Of a DNA stretch of 14,279 nucleotides, positions 6,761-14,237 are shown piece by piece (the stretch's first letter is position 1; each line of letters starts with the position of its first letter). The stretch comes from RUG11237 sp964450185. GTDB lineage: Bacteria; Bacillota; Clostridia; Lachnospirales; Lachnospiraceae. Made by a program: the position numbers and the translations under genes. The notes below the pieces were generated by a model. It saw nothing but the letters and a program-made list of their open reading frames with translations, did no database searches and was not told where the DNA came from. Location of the stretch: contig CAYVCL010000072.1 of the NCBI GenBank assembly GCA_964450185.1, positions 1 to 14,279 of the forward strand. The letters are read 5' to 3'.

Positions 6761-6869
6761 TGAGTGAAAGTAAACTTAATATTTTTGTAACGTGGATGTA
6801 AAAAAGAGGAATTTTTAAAGTGAACTTATGATATTTGCAGAGAAAATTAAAAAATGGAATAAGGAAGCA

Positions 6870-6899
6870 TTGCATACATGAGGATGAATTTGCTATACT
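6870..6899 (+). promoter_or_regulatory. Extended -10 promoter of the small acidic protein gene
   Basis: TTGCAT (6870-6875), an 18-base spacer and TATACT (6894-6899) preceded by TGC give an extended -10 promoter. It points away from the kinase promoter in the same gap. Confidence 0.65.
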
Positions 6900-6952
6900 G
6901 AGAGAAAAGTCAGATTTATTGTAAGCAGAGCTTAAGACAAGGAAGGAATATT

Positions 6953-7156
6953 ATGGAAAAACAAAAAACATTCAAAGAACTATATTTAAATAATGAAATT
7001 GAATTTGAAGCAATTGATGATTACGTGTATGACTGGGGTATGAGCGATGCAACTTGTACCTTGCGAGAATATCTTGGATTAAATGAGGAAGAAGAAGATG
7101 TTTGGATTAGCATTGGGGAAGACGCTTTGCGAGAACTTTTGGATGCCCAGCACTAG
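6953..7156 (+). CDS. Small acidic protein of unknown function (67 aa)
   Basis: I do not recognise this protein. It has 67 residues, is strongly acidic (a run of five glutamates with aspartates nearby at about residues 45-50) and has no signal peptide or membrane segment. Aromatic and acidic residues are concentrated around DDYVYDWGM (22-30). One cysteine is present. It is probably real: AAGGAAGGA (6939-6947) sits five bases before the ATG, an extended -10 promoter lies upstream, and codon use matches the neighbours. Its stop codon overlaps the -35 box of the next gene, so the two may be separate transcripts. The location between a sensor kinase and a redox-disulfide protein says nothing firm about function. 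Confidence 0.75.
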   Translation: MEKQKTFKELYLNNEIEFEAIDDYVYDWGMSDATCTLREYLGLNEEEEDVWISIGEDALRELLDAQH

Positions 7157-7182
7157 ACATTTTTAAAAGAAAAGTGTATACT
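7154..7182 (+). promoter_or_regulatory. Promoter of the DUF1858 gene
   Basis: TAGACA (7154-7159), a 17-base spacer and TATACT (7177-7182) precede the gene by about 50 bases. The first three bases of the -35 box are the stop codon of the upstream gene. Confidence 0.65.
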
Positions 7183-7235
7183 ACATACATTAAAAGCACA
7201 AAATAATATTAAATATATTTTAGGAGGAAATAGAA

Positions 7236-7436
7236 ATGGCAGAAATTACAAAGGAAACAACAATCGGTGAATTATTAAGAGTTGCTCCACAGGCAGCACC
7301 AGTACTTATGGAAATTGGAATGCACTGTTTAGGATGCCCATCTGCACAGGGCGAAAGCTTAGAAGAAGCAGCTATGGTACATGGTATCGATGCAGTAGAT
7401 TTAGTAGCTAAGATTAACGAAGTGGTAAACGCTTAA
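7236..7436 (+). CDS. DUF1858 / hybrid-cluster-protein-associated redox disulfide protein
   Basis: This 66-residue protein is a complete stand-alone DUF1858 domain. The pattern is typical: TIGELLRVAPQAAPVLMEIGM (residues 9-29, two adjoining stretches), HCLGCPSA (30-37) with the cysteine pair C31 and C34, then SLEEAAMVHGID and a final helix. The family is annotated as a redox-disulfide domain often found near hybrid cluster protein or other redox enzymes in anaerobes. None is in this window. The C-X2-C motif suggests a thiol redox or metal-binding role, which is inference. AGGAGG (7223-7228) is seven bases ahead of the ATG. A promoter upstream and a hairpin downstream make it likely a single-gene transcript. 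Confidence 0.88.
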   Translation: MAEITKETTIGELLRVAPQAAPVLMEIGMHCLGCPSAQGESLEEAAMVHGIDAVDLVAKINEVVNA

Positions 7437-7480
7437 TTTTAATCGGATATACAAGTTTACAGAGAATTTCTACAAAGGAT

Positions 7481-7510
7481 ACCCTGATTTCATAAATCAG
7501 GGTGTTTTCG
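7481..7510 (+). terminator. Terminator or attenuator hairpin between the DUF1858 gene and glmU
   Basis: A perfect 10-bp stem (7481-7490 against 7494-7503) with a CAT loop is followed by GTTTTCG. The stem is strong but the T-run is only four bases. Only 25 bases separate this from the glmU start codon, so partial read-through into the glmU operon is possible. Confidence 0.78.
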
Positions 7511-7535
7511 CGTGTAAAACTGGGAGGGAAACGCA

Positions 7536-8270
7536 ATGGAAAGTTTAAAAGCAGTGATTTTGGCAGCGGGAAAAGGAACAAGAATGGAATCCGATTTGCC
7601 AAAAGTAATACATACGATTGATGAAAAACCGATGGTAGAATATGTGATTTCAGCCGTGAAAGAAGCCGGAATAGAGAATATCTGCCTGATTGTGGGATAT
7701 AAGGCAGAACAGGTAAAAGAAGCAGTAACTTCTACGGTTGCTTATGCATATCAGGAAGAACAGCTTGGCACAGGCCACGCAGTAAAGTGTGCCGGTGATT
7801 TTATCGGTGAACAGGGCGATGTACTGGTACTTTGCGGCGATACTCCGCTGATTACCGGAAAAACCATCAAATCTGCCATGGATTTTCATAAAAAAAGTAA
7901 CAATCAGATGACTGTAATTTCTGCTATGGTAGAAGATCCTACCGGATATGGAAGAATTATCCGTGACAGTGAAGGAAATTTCGTGAAAAACGTAGAGCAT
8001 AAGGATGCTACGGAAGAAGAAAGAATGAGCAAGGAAGTAAATTCCGGTATGTATATTTTCCATGCCAGTGATTTACAGAATGCACTTGCAAAGATTAATA
8101 ATAACAATGCCCAGGGAGAATATTACCTTCCAGATGCACTGGAAATCATCAAAAAGGAAGGCGGCAGAGTAGATGCGTACATATTGGAAGATGCGGACGA
8201 AATGGCAGGAGTTAATACAAAGGCTCAACTGCAAGCGGCAGCAGACATCATGGCAAAGAGAAAAGGGTGA
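7536..8270 (+). CDS. glmU: N-acetylglucosamine-1-phosphate uridylyltransferase, single-domain GlmU
   Basis: The protein makes UDP-GlcNAc from GlcNAc-1-phosphate and UTP, the precursor for peptidoglycan. The 244 residues equal only the N-terminal half of ordinary GlmU (about 450). The nucleotidyltransferase motifs are all present: LAAGKGTRM (9-17), K23 in LPK, QLGTGHA (76-82), GDTPL (101-105), GYGR (137-140), E154, N169 and N227. D102 and N227 correspond to the magnesium ligands of E. coli GlmU (D105 and N227). The protein stops in the linker helix, just where the left-handed beta-helix acetyltransferase domain would begin. The next gene follows after four bases, so no remnant of that half exists. 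Acetyl transfer to glucosamine-1-phosphate must be done elsewhere. GGGAGGG (7522-7528) marks the start. It heads the glmU-pth-mfd operon. Confidence 0.9.
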   Translation: MESLKAVILAAGKGTRMESDLPKVIHTIDEKPMVEYVISAVKEAGIENICLIVGYKAEQVKEAVTSTVAYAYQEEQLGTGHAVKCAGDFIGEQGDVLVLCGDTPLITGKTIKSAMDFHKKSNNQMTVISAMVEDPTGYGRIIRDSEGNFVKNVEHKDATEEERMSKEVNSGMYIFHASDLQNALAKINNNNAQGEYYLPDALEIIKKEGGRVDAYILEDADEMAGVNTKAQLQAAADIMAKRKG

Positions 8271-8274
8271 AGCA

Positions 8275-8835
8275 ATGTATATAATAGCAGGCTTGGGAAA
8301 TCCAACCAAAGAATATGAGCATACAAGACACAATGTAGGGTTTGACACCATCGATGTGATTGCAGACCGATTTGGCATCGGTATGGGTGAAAAAAAACAC
8401 AAAGCAATGATTGGAAAAGGTCACATCGAAGGAAATAAAGTGATTTTGGTAAAACCTCAGACATATATGAATTTAAGCGGAGAAAGTCTGAGCGAAATTG
8501 TAGATTATTATAAAATAGATGAAGAAAGCGAACTGATTGTAATTTACGATGATATCAGTCTGGCACCGGGGAAACTGCGTATCCGTAAAAAAGGAAGTGC
8601 CGGAGGTCATAACGGTATCAAAAATATTATCGCCCAGTTAGGCACACAGAACTTCTACCGCATTAAAGTAGGTGTAGGCGAAAAGCCAAAGGGCTGGGAC
8701 TTGGCTGACTACGTGTTAGGTCATTTTAAAGGAGAAGAAAAAAAGCTTATGGAAGAAGCCTTCTCAAATGCAGCAGACGCAGTGGTAACTATCCTCAACG
8801 AAGATATTGACGCTGCAATGAACAAGTATAATTAA
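8275..8835 (+). CDS. pth: Peptidyl-tRNA hydrolase
   Basis: This enzyme releases peptides from tRNAs that drop off ribosomes, recycling the tRNA. The 186 residues match the family's usual size. AGLGNP (5-10, N9), THE catalytic histidine H19 in TRHNVGFD, KPQTYMNLSG (60-69, N66), YDDISL (91-96, D92) and GSAGGHNGIK (107-116, N113) cover the active site, with H19, N9, N66, D92 and N113 corresponding to H20, N10, N68, D93 and N114 of the E. coli enzyme. The ATG at 8275 is chosen because the AGLGNP segment always lies at the very N-terminus. The preceding AGGGTGA overlaps the glmU stop and serves as the ribosome binding site. The gap to glmU is four bases and to mfd 23 bases, so all three are co-transcribed. 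In Bacillus, prs and ctc lie between glmU and pth. Here they are absent. Confidence 0.96.
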   Translation: MYIIAGLGNPTKEYEHTRHNVGFDTIDVIADRFGIGMGEKKHKAMIGKGHIEGNKVILVKPQTYMNLSGESLSEIVDYYKIDEESELIVIYDDISLAPGKLRIRKKGSAGGHNGIKNIIAQLGTQNFYRIKVGVGEKPKGWDLADYVLGHFKGEEKKLMEEAFSNAADAVVTILNEDIDAAMNKYN

Positions 8836-8858
8836 TCACAAATTAGTGAGGTCAGAAT

Positions 8859-11800
8859 ATGAATGTATTTGAAAGCCCCCTAAGTGGGTTAGAGGAATAT
8901 AATGAAATAAAGAAAAAGCTTTCAAAGAACAAAGGAATCTTACAGCTTTCCGGCTGTGTGGAATCCCAGAGAGTTCACATGATGCATGCCCTTGGCGATG
9001 GTTTTCGAAAGAAAATCATCGTTACTTTTAATGAGCAAAAAGCAGAGGAAATGTATGAGGACATGAAACTCTTTGGTGAGCCGGTGGTGATATATCCGGC
9101 AAAAGATTTTATCTTTTTCAATGCGGATATTAAGAGTAATCTTTTAGTAAAGAAAAGAATGAGCGCTATCAAAACCTTATTGGAGGAAGAAAAGGTAACC
9201 TTTATCACCACTATTGACGGTTTGATGGACAGTTTGCTTCCGCTGGATGTGATTCGAAATAGTGTCATAGAAATTACAGAAGAAAGCACCATAGAAGTGG
9301 GAAAACTGACAAAACAGCTTTTTTCCATGGGATATGACAAAACAGGGCAAGTGGAAAGTGCCGGTCAGTTTGCGGTTCGTGGTGGTATTATAGATATTTT
9401 TCCGTTAACCGAGGAAAATCCTTATCGAATTGAGTTGTGGGACGAGGAAGTAGATTCCATTCGTAGTTTTGAGGCAGAGGGACAGCGTTCCATAGAAAAT
9501 GTAAGCAGTGTCCGCATCTATCCTGCCAGTGAATTGATTATCACAGAAGAACGCAAAGAACAGGGCTTGAAAAAAATCAAGGCAGAAGCGAAAGAGTGCT
9601 ATGAAGCACTGCGGGCACAGATGAAAACGGAAGAAGCCCACAGAATCACCAGACATATTGAGGAACTGGAAGACGAACTTTTGGTGTTGGGCTGTGCCAG
9701 TGCAGACAGCCATATCAAAAGTTTCTATGATAACACCGTATCGTTGTTATCTTATTTTCTGGAACTGAATGATGAAAATGCCAAAGAAACCATAGTTTTT
9801 CTGGATGAGCCCAATCGAATTTCAGAAAAGGGAAATGTGGTAGAAACAGAGTTTCGGGAAAGTATGCTTCACCGCATTGAAAAGGGTTATATGTTGCCAT
9901 CTCAGGCGGAGATTATGTATGGATTCTCCGAAGTTATGGCAATGATTGAAAAATGCAATACAGTTGCAATTTCTACTCTAGAGCCTACACACACAGGATA
10001 CAAGGTAAATGGAAAGTATAATCTGACGGTGAGAAATATCAGTTCCTATAATAATAGCTTTGAATTGCTGGTAAAGGAACTGAAAAATTACCGGAAAAAT
10101 GGTTATAAAGTATTGTTGTTATCCGCCTCTAAGCTGCGAGGACAGCGTCTGGCAGGAGATTTGATGAATGAAGAAATTCCTGCATTCTACAGCGAAGATT
10201 TGGAACATGATTTGCAGCCGGGCGAAGTGATGGTGAGTCACGGAAACGTACACCGAGGCTACGAATATTCCTTTATCAAATTTGTGGTGATTTCTGAAAG
10301 CGATATTTTCGGAACAGAGAAGAAGAGAAAGAAAAAGAGAAAACGTTACGAGGGCCAGAAAATCAGCAGTTTTACGGATTTGCAGATTGGCGATTACGTG
10401 GTTCATGAAAACCACGGACTTGGAATCTATAAAGGGATTGAAAAAATCACCGTAGACAAAGTTGCCAAGGATTATATGAAAATAGAATATGCTTCCGGCG
10501 GTAATCTCTACATTTTGGCAACTCAGTTGGACGTGATACAAAAGTATGCCAACTCCGATGCCAAAGCACCGAAATTAAATAAGTTAGGAAGTAAGGAATG
10601 GCAGAAGACCAAATCAAAAGTAAAAGGCGCAGTCGATGTGATTGCCAAAGATTTGGTGGAACTGTATGCGGCAAGACAGGAAAAGAACGGTTACGTATAC
10701 GGAGAAGATACAGTCTGGCAGAGAGAGTTTGAAGAAATGTTTCCATACGAAGAAACAGAAGACCAGCTTCTTGCCATTGAAGCTACCAAAAAGGACATGG
10801 AAAGCAGTAAAATTATGGACCGTCTTGTGTGCGGTGACGTGGGTTATGGAAAGACGGAAATTGCTATCCGTGCGGCTTTTAAAGCGGTTCAGGAGGGAAA
10901 GCAGGTGGTGTATCTGGTGCCTACCACTATTTTGGCACAGCAGCATTACAATACCTTTGTACAGCGTATGAAGGACTTTCCGGTCAATGTGGAATTAATG
11001 TCCAGATTCCGCACCCCTGCCCAGCAGAAGAAGACCATAGAAGGGCTGGGAAAAGGGCTGGTAGATATTGTGGTTGGTACTCACAGGGTACTATCCAAAG
11101 ATATTAAGTACAAAGATTTGGGACTTTTGATTATTGATGAGGAACAGCGTTTTGGTGTGGCTCATAAAGAAAAAATCAAAAAGCTGAAAGAAAATATTGA
11201 CGTTCTAACGCTGACCGCCACACCGATTCCAAGAACACTTCACATGAGTTTAATTGGTATTCGTGATATGAGTGTGTTGGAAGAACCGCCAATGGACCGT
11301 CTTCCGATACAGACCTTTGTTATGGAATTTAATGAAGAAATGGTGCGAGAGGCAATCAACAGAGAACTGGCAAGGGATGGACAGGTGTTTTACGTATACA
11401 ACCGGGTAAATAATATTGATGAAATTGCCAATATGGTGGCGGCACTGGTGCCGGATGCCAACGTGGCTTTTGCTCATGGAAGAATGAAAGAGCATGAGCT
11501 GGAAAATATTATGTACGATTTTATGAACGGCGATATTGACGTATTGGTGTCCACTACCATTATTGAAACTGGGTTAGACATATCTAATGTAAATACCATC
11601 ATTATTCAGGATTCTGACAATATGGGCTTATCCCAGCTATACCAGTTGCGAGGCCGAGTAGGACGTTCCAACCGTACTTCCTATGCATTTTTGATGTATC
11701 AGAAAAACAAAATGCTAAAGGAAACTGCAGAAAAGCGTCTACAGGCAATTCGAGAGTACACGGAGCTTGGCAGCGGCTTTAAAATAGCCATGCGAGATTT

Positions 11801-12398
11801 GGAAATTCGTGGTGCAGGAAATCTGTTGGGAGAACGACAGAGTGGGCATATGGAGGCGGTAGGATACGATTTATACTGCAAAATGTTAAACAGTGCGGTA
11901 AAGAAATATAAAGGCATCGAAGAAGAGGAAGATTTTGAAACCTCTATTGATATCAGTATCAATGCATTTATTCCACCGGATTATATTCCAAATGAATTCC
12001 AGAAGCTGGATATTTATAAGCGAATTGCCGCCATAGAAAATGAAAACGAAAGCGATGATATGTTAGAAGAACTGATTGACCGTTTCGGCGAGCCGCCACG
12101 TTCTGTTATGAACTTATTAGCCATTGCCAATGTGAAAAATATGGCACATGAGGTATATGTGACAGAAGTCAGTGACAAAGGAGCCGGCATTAAATTTGTA
12201 ATGTATGAAAAGGCGAAAGTGAATCTGGCGAAGATTCCTGAGTTAATAGAGCAATATAAAGGGCAACTGTCCTTTAAACCGGATGCGGTACCATATTTTC
12301 TATATCAGGAAAAGGGAAATAAGTTAAAAAGCAACGGAAACGTACTGGAAAATGTGAAAATAGTGTTAAATGATTTAAAAATGTTGCTTGACGAATAA
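8859..12398 (+). CDS. mfd: Transcription-repair coupling factor
   Basis: Mfd is an ATP-driven DNA translocase that pushes RNA polymerase off lesions and recruits UvrA. The 1179 residues are close to the usual 1150-1180. The N-terminal UvrB-like region (about 1-340) includes QFAVRGGIIDIFP. The RNA polymerase-interacting domain (about 505-580) has IGDYVVHENHGLGIYKGI. The translocase has Walker A GDVGYGKT (659-666, K665), the DEEQ box (760-763), TATPIPRTLHMSL and the QLRGRVGR helicase motif VI (929-936). The C-terminal regulatory domain (about 1030-1150) contains the PPDYIPNEFQKLDIYKRI segment. The ATG has TGAGGT six bases upstream. The gene is third in the glmU-pth-mfd operon. Its 3' end appears to hold a promoter for the downstream lipoprotein genes. 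Confidence 0.97.
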   Translation: MNVFESPLSGLEEYNEIKKKLSKNKGILQLSGCVESQRVHMMHALGDGFRKKIIVTFNEQKAEEMYEDMKLFGEPVVIYPAKDFIFFNADIKSNLLVKKRMSAIKTLLEEEKVTFITTIDGLMDSLLPLDVIRNSVIEITEESTIEVGKLTKQLFSMGYDKTGQVESAGQFAVRGGIIDIFPLTEENPYRIELWDEEVDSIRSFEAEGQRSIENVSSVRIYPASELIITEERKEQGLKKIKAEAKECYEALRAQMKTEEAHRITRHIEELEDELLVLGCASADSHIKSFYDNTVSLLSYFLELNDENAKETIVFLDEPNRISEKGNVVETEFRESMLHRIEKGYMLPSQAEIMYGFSEVMAMIEKCNTVAISTLEPTHTGYKVNGKYNLTVRNISSYNNSFELLVKELKNYRKNGYKVLLLSASKLRGQRLAGDLMNEEIPAFYSEDLEHDLQPGEVMVSHGNVHRGYEYSFIKFVVISESDIFGTEKKRKKKRKRYEGQKISSFTDLQIGDYVVHENHGLGIYKGIEKITVDKVAKDYMKIEYASGGNLYILATQLDVIQKYANSDAKAPKLNKLGSKEWQKTKSKVKGAVDVIAKDLVELYAARQEKNGYVYGEDTVWQREFEEMFPYEETEDQLLAIEATKKDMESSKIMDRLVCGDVGYGKTEIAIRAAFKAVQEGKQVVYLVPTTILAQQHYNTFVQRMKDFPVNVELMSRFRTPAQQKKTIEGLGKGLVDIVVGTHRVLSKDIKYKDLGLLIIDEEQRFGVAHKEKIKKLKENIDVLTLTATPIPRTLHMSLIGIRDMSVLEEPPMDRLPIQTFVMEFNEEMVREAINRELARDGQVFYVYNRVNNIDEIANMVAALVPDANVAFAHGRMKEHELENIMYDFMNGDIDVLVSTTIIETGLDISNVNTIIIQDSDNMGLSQLYQLRGRVGRSNRTSYAFLMYQKNKMLKETAEKRLQAIREYTELGSGFKIAMRDLEIRGAGNLLGERQSGHMEAVGYDLYCKMLNSAVKKYKGIEEEEDFETSIDISINAFIPPDYIPNEFQKLDIYKRIAAIENENESDDMLEELIDRFGEPPRSVMNLLAIANVKNMAHEVYVTEVSDKGAGIKFVMYEKAKVNLAKIPELIEQYKGQLSFKPDAVPYFLYQEKGNKLKSNGNVLENVKIVLNDLKMLLDE

Positions 12399-12412
12399 AA
12401 AAGTAATATAAT
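12384..12412 (+). promoter_or_regulatory. Promoter at the 3' end of mfd, for the lipoprotein pair
   Basis: TTGCTT (12384-12389), a 17-base spacer and a perfect TATAAT (12407-12412) straddle the mfd stop codon. The start point would be about 12419, just upstream of a palindrome. No terminator separates mfd from the lipoprotein genes, so this could be an added, separately controlled promoter. Confidence 0.6.
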
Positions 12413-12422
12413 TATTGTTGGT

Positions 12423-12439
12423 TTGCGTTTGAAACGCAA
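12423..12439. promoter_or_regulatory. 17-bp perfect palindrome ahead of the lipoprotein pair (candidate operator or leader hairpin)
   Basis: TTGCGTTTGAAACGCAA has two perfect 8-bp arms around one G. It lies about five to twenty bases after the predicted transcription start and 33 bases before the lipoprotein start codon. It lacks a T-run, so it is not a terminator. An operator for an unknown dimeric regulator is the likeliest reading. An RNA leader hairpin is the other. Confidence 0.5.
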
Positions 12440-12472
12440 TAAGTTAAGTGAATTAATTTATGGGGGAGAAGA

Positions 12473-13117
12473 ATGAAGAGGATTTACAGAAAAATACTTC
12501 TTATCTTCCCTGTTATGATTGCCGTAATCTGCATGGGAGGCTGTGCAGAACAAAAACTGGGCTCCGATAAAGTGATAGCCAGATTTGGACAGGAAGATAT
12601 TTATCTGAGCCAACTGGAGTTTTATCTGATTATTAATCAAGTGGATTATGAAAACACATATGCAGAGCAGTATCCCGGAGAAGACATTTGGGAAATGGAT
12701 ATTCTGGGTACGGGGAATACTCTGGAAGATGATGTGAAACAAAGCATTATGCAGGAAGTAAAGGGAATGTATATTCTTTTGAAAAAAGCAGATGAACTTG
12801 GTATTACTCTGGAAGATGCGGATGAGGAAGAATTACTCGTATTAGAAGAAATTTTTAAGGACAGATACAGTGAGGAAATCTTAGAAAAACTTCACAGCGA
12901 AGATGGGGTTTTACAGGAGAAGCTAAGGGAGTCTATGTTGGCGGCAAAGGTGAAGGAAGTCATATGTAAGGAAAATGGCTGGACAGCCGATGATAGGGAA
13001 GAAAAATTTGCGGCTCTTTATAAAGAATGGGCAGAGGAAGAAAATTTCACCGTAAGAGAAGTAGACTGGTCAGAAGTACATTTTGAACAGGGAAAATATA
13101 AAAATTACAGTAAATGA
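12473..13117 (+). CDS. SurA/PrsA-type foldase lipoprotein lacking the parvulin domain
   Basis: This 214-residue lipoprotein has a signal peptide with the lipobox MGGC and lipidated C24. The N-terminal core (about 32-112: VIARFGQEDIYLSQLEFY, then DDVKQSIMQEVKGMYILLKKADELG in pieces) resembles the SurA/PrsA chaperone region. The last part (VDWSEVHFEQG, about 197-207) pairs with the C-terminal WASIRF segment of the next gene's product. No parvulin (peptidyl-prolyl isomerase) domain lies between them; only an acidic helical linker does. It therefore looks like a paralogue of the downstream protein from which the isomerase insert is missing. It probably acts at the outer face of the membrane on exported proteins. 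The stop overlaps, by four bases (ATGA), an unused ATG of the next gene. GGGGGAG (12462-12468) marks the start. Confidence 0.78.
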   Translation: MKRIYRKILLIFPVMIAVICMGGCAEQKLGSDKVIARFGQEDIYLSQLEFYLIINQVDYENTYAEQYPGEDIWEMDILGTGNTLEDDVKQSIMQEVKGMYILLKKADELGITLEDADEEELLVLEEIFKDRYSEEILEKLHSEDGVLQEKLRESMLAAKVKEVICKENGWTADDREEKFAALYKEWAEEENFTVREVDWSEVHFEQGKYKNYSK

Positions 13118-13137
13118 GTAAGAGAAAGAGGGAAAAT

Positions 13138-14199
13138 ATGAAAAAATCAATCAGAGCATTAGGAATTACCACAGGAATTATCGCAGCATTAGCATTGGGT
13201 GGCTGCGGTACAGCAGATACTGACCCGGTAGCAACTGTATATGGAACAGAGGTTACAGTTGGAGAAGCAGGTCTTTACGCTATTTACCAGCAGGCACAGT
13301 ACGAACAGTTTTACAGTGCATACCTTGGAACAACCGTTGATTGGACTCAGGAATACGATGGAAAAACCATGGAAGATGAAACAAAAGACAGCATTATGGA
13401 ACAGTTCAAGAAAATGCAGATTGTAGCTGCACATGCAGATGACTACAATGTTACTGTTTCTGAGGAAGAAGACGCAAAAATCAAAGAAGCAGCGAAGAAG
13501 TTAGTGGAAGCTAACGATGAAAAAGCATTAAAGGCATTGCATATTTCTGAAGAAAGTGCAACAGCATTATTTAAATCTTACTACTTATATAATAAGACAT
13601 CGGAAGCTATGGTGGCAGACGTAGATACCAATGTAAGCGATGAAGAAGCAGCACAGAAGAAAATGTCTTATGTAGAATTTTCACTGGAAGGTACTACCGA
13701 TGAAGAAGGTAACACAGTGGAATTAACAGACGAAGAAAAAGCAGAAATTAAGACAAAAGCAGAAGCAGTGGCAAGTGCCGGTGCAGCAGGAATGGAAACA
13801 TCCGTAGAAAATACAGATTATACTGTTAGCGAAGCAACATTTGATGAGGAATCCGATACTTTAGATACTGCAGTTTATGAAGCTGCAAATAAATTAAAAG
13901 CCGGAGAAATGTCTTCTGTAATCGAAACAGAAACAGCATATTATGTAGTACGTTTAGACAGTGAATTTGATAAAGAAGCAACTGAAAGCAAAAAAGAAGA
14001 AATCGTAAACGAACGTAAGACAGAAGCTTTTGATACAATTTATGAAGGTTGGGAAGCAGAAGAAGGTGCATTTGTATTAAATGAAAGCGCATGGGCGTCC
14101 ATTCGATTTAAAGATAAAATTACTTTAAAGACAGCGGAAGAAGAAGCAACGGAAGAAGTGACAGCGGAAGTTCCGGCAGAAGAAACAACTGAAGAATAA
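13138..14199 (+). CDS. PrsA-like foldase lipoprotein with degenerate parvulin-like region
   Basis: This 353-residue lipoprotein (MKKSIRALGITTG..., lipobox LGGC, C23) resembles extracellular foldases of the PrsA/SurA group that help exported proteins fold. The N-terminal chaperone core is at about 30-160. The parvulin-like region (about 175-275) ends in LKAGEMSSVIETETAYYVVRL (253-273, two pieces), matching the family's 'L..G.vs.pv.T..G.hi..l'. However the usual catalytic histidines are replaced: MSYVEF stands where an -HIL- segment would be, and AYYVV where -GYHII- would be. The GGDLG motif is also absent. The C-terminus (about 333-353) is a Glu/Thr-rich low-complexity tail. The ATG at 13138 is preferred: AGAGGG is about six bases upstream and it gives a clean signal peptide. 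An earlier ATG at 13114 adds eight charged residues. Together with the preceding gene it forms a tandem paralogous pair. Confidence 0.82.
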   Translation: MKKSIRALGITTGIIAALALGGCGTADTDPVATVYGTEVTVGEAGLYAIYQQAQYEQFYSAYLGTTVDWTQEYDGKTMEDETKDSIMEQFKKMQIVAAHADDYNVTVSEEEDAKIKEAAKKLVEANDEKALKALHISEESATALFKSYYLYNKTSEAMVADVDTNVSDEEAAQKKMSYVEFSLEGTTDEEGNTVELTDEEKAEIKTKAEAVASAGAAGMETSVENTDYTVSEATFDEESDTLDTAVYEAANKLKAGEMSSVIETETAYYVVRLDSEFDKEATESKKEEIVNERKTEAFDTIYEGWEAEEGAFVLNESAWASIRFKDKITLKTAEEEATEEVTAEVPAEETTEE

Positions 14200-14237
14200 G
14201 ACATAAAAATGGGGCTGCTGTGGATATGATATGATAC

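Noticed and set aside
8271..8835. Frameshifted acetyltransferase remnant of glmU after its stop
   Set aside because: The sequence after the stop is entirely peptidyl-tRNA hydrolase from its first residues. No hexapeptide-repeat pattern was seen in any frame.
12387..12412. TTGACG at 12387 as the -35 box for the lipoprotein pair
   Set aside because: The spacer to TATAAT would be about 13 bases, too short. The TTGCTT box just upstream gives 17.
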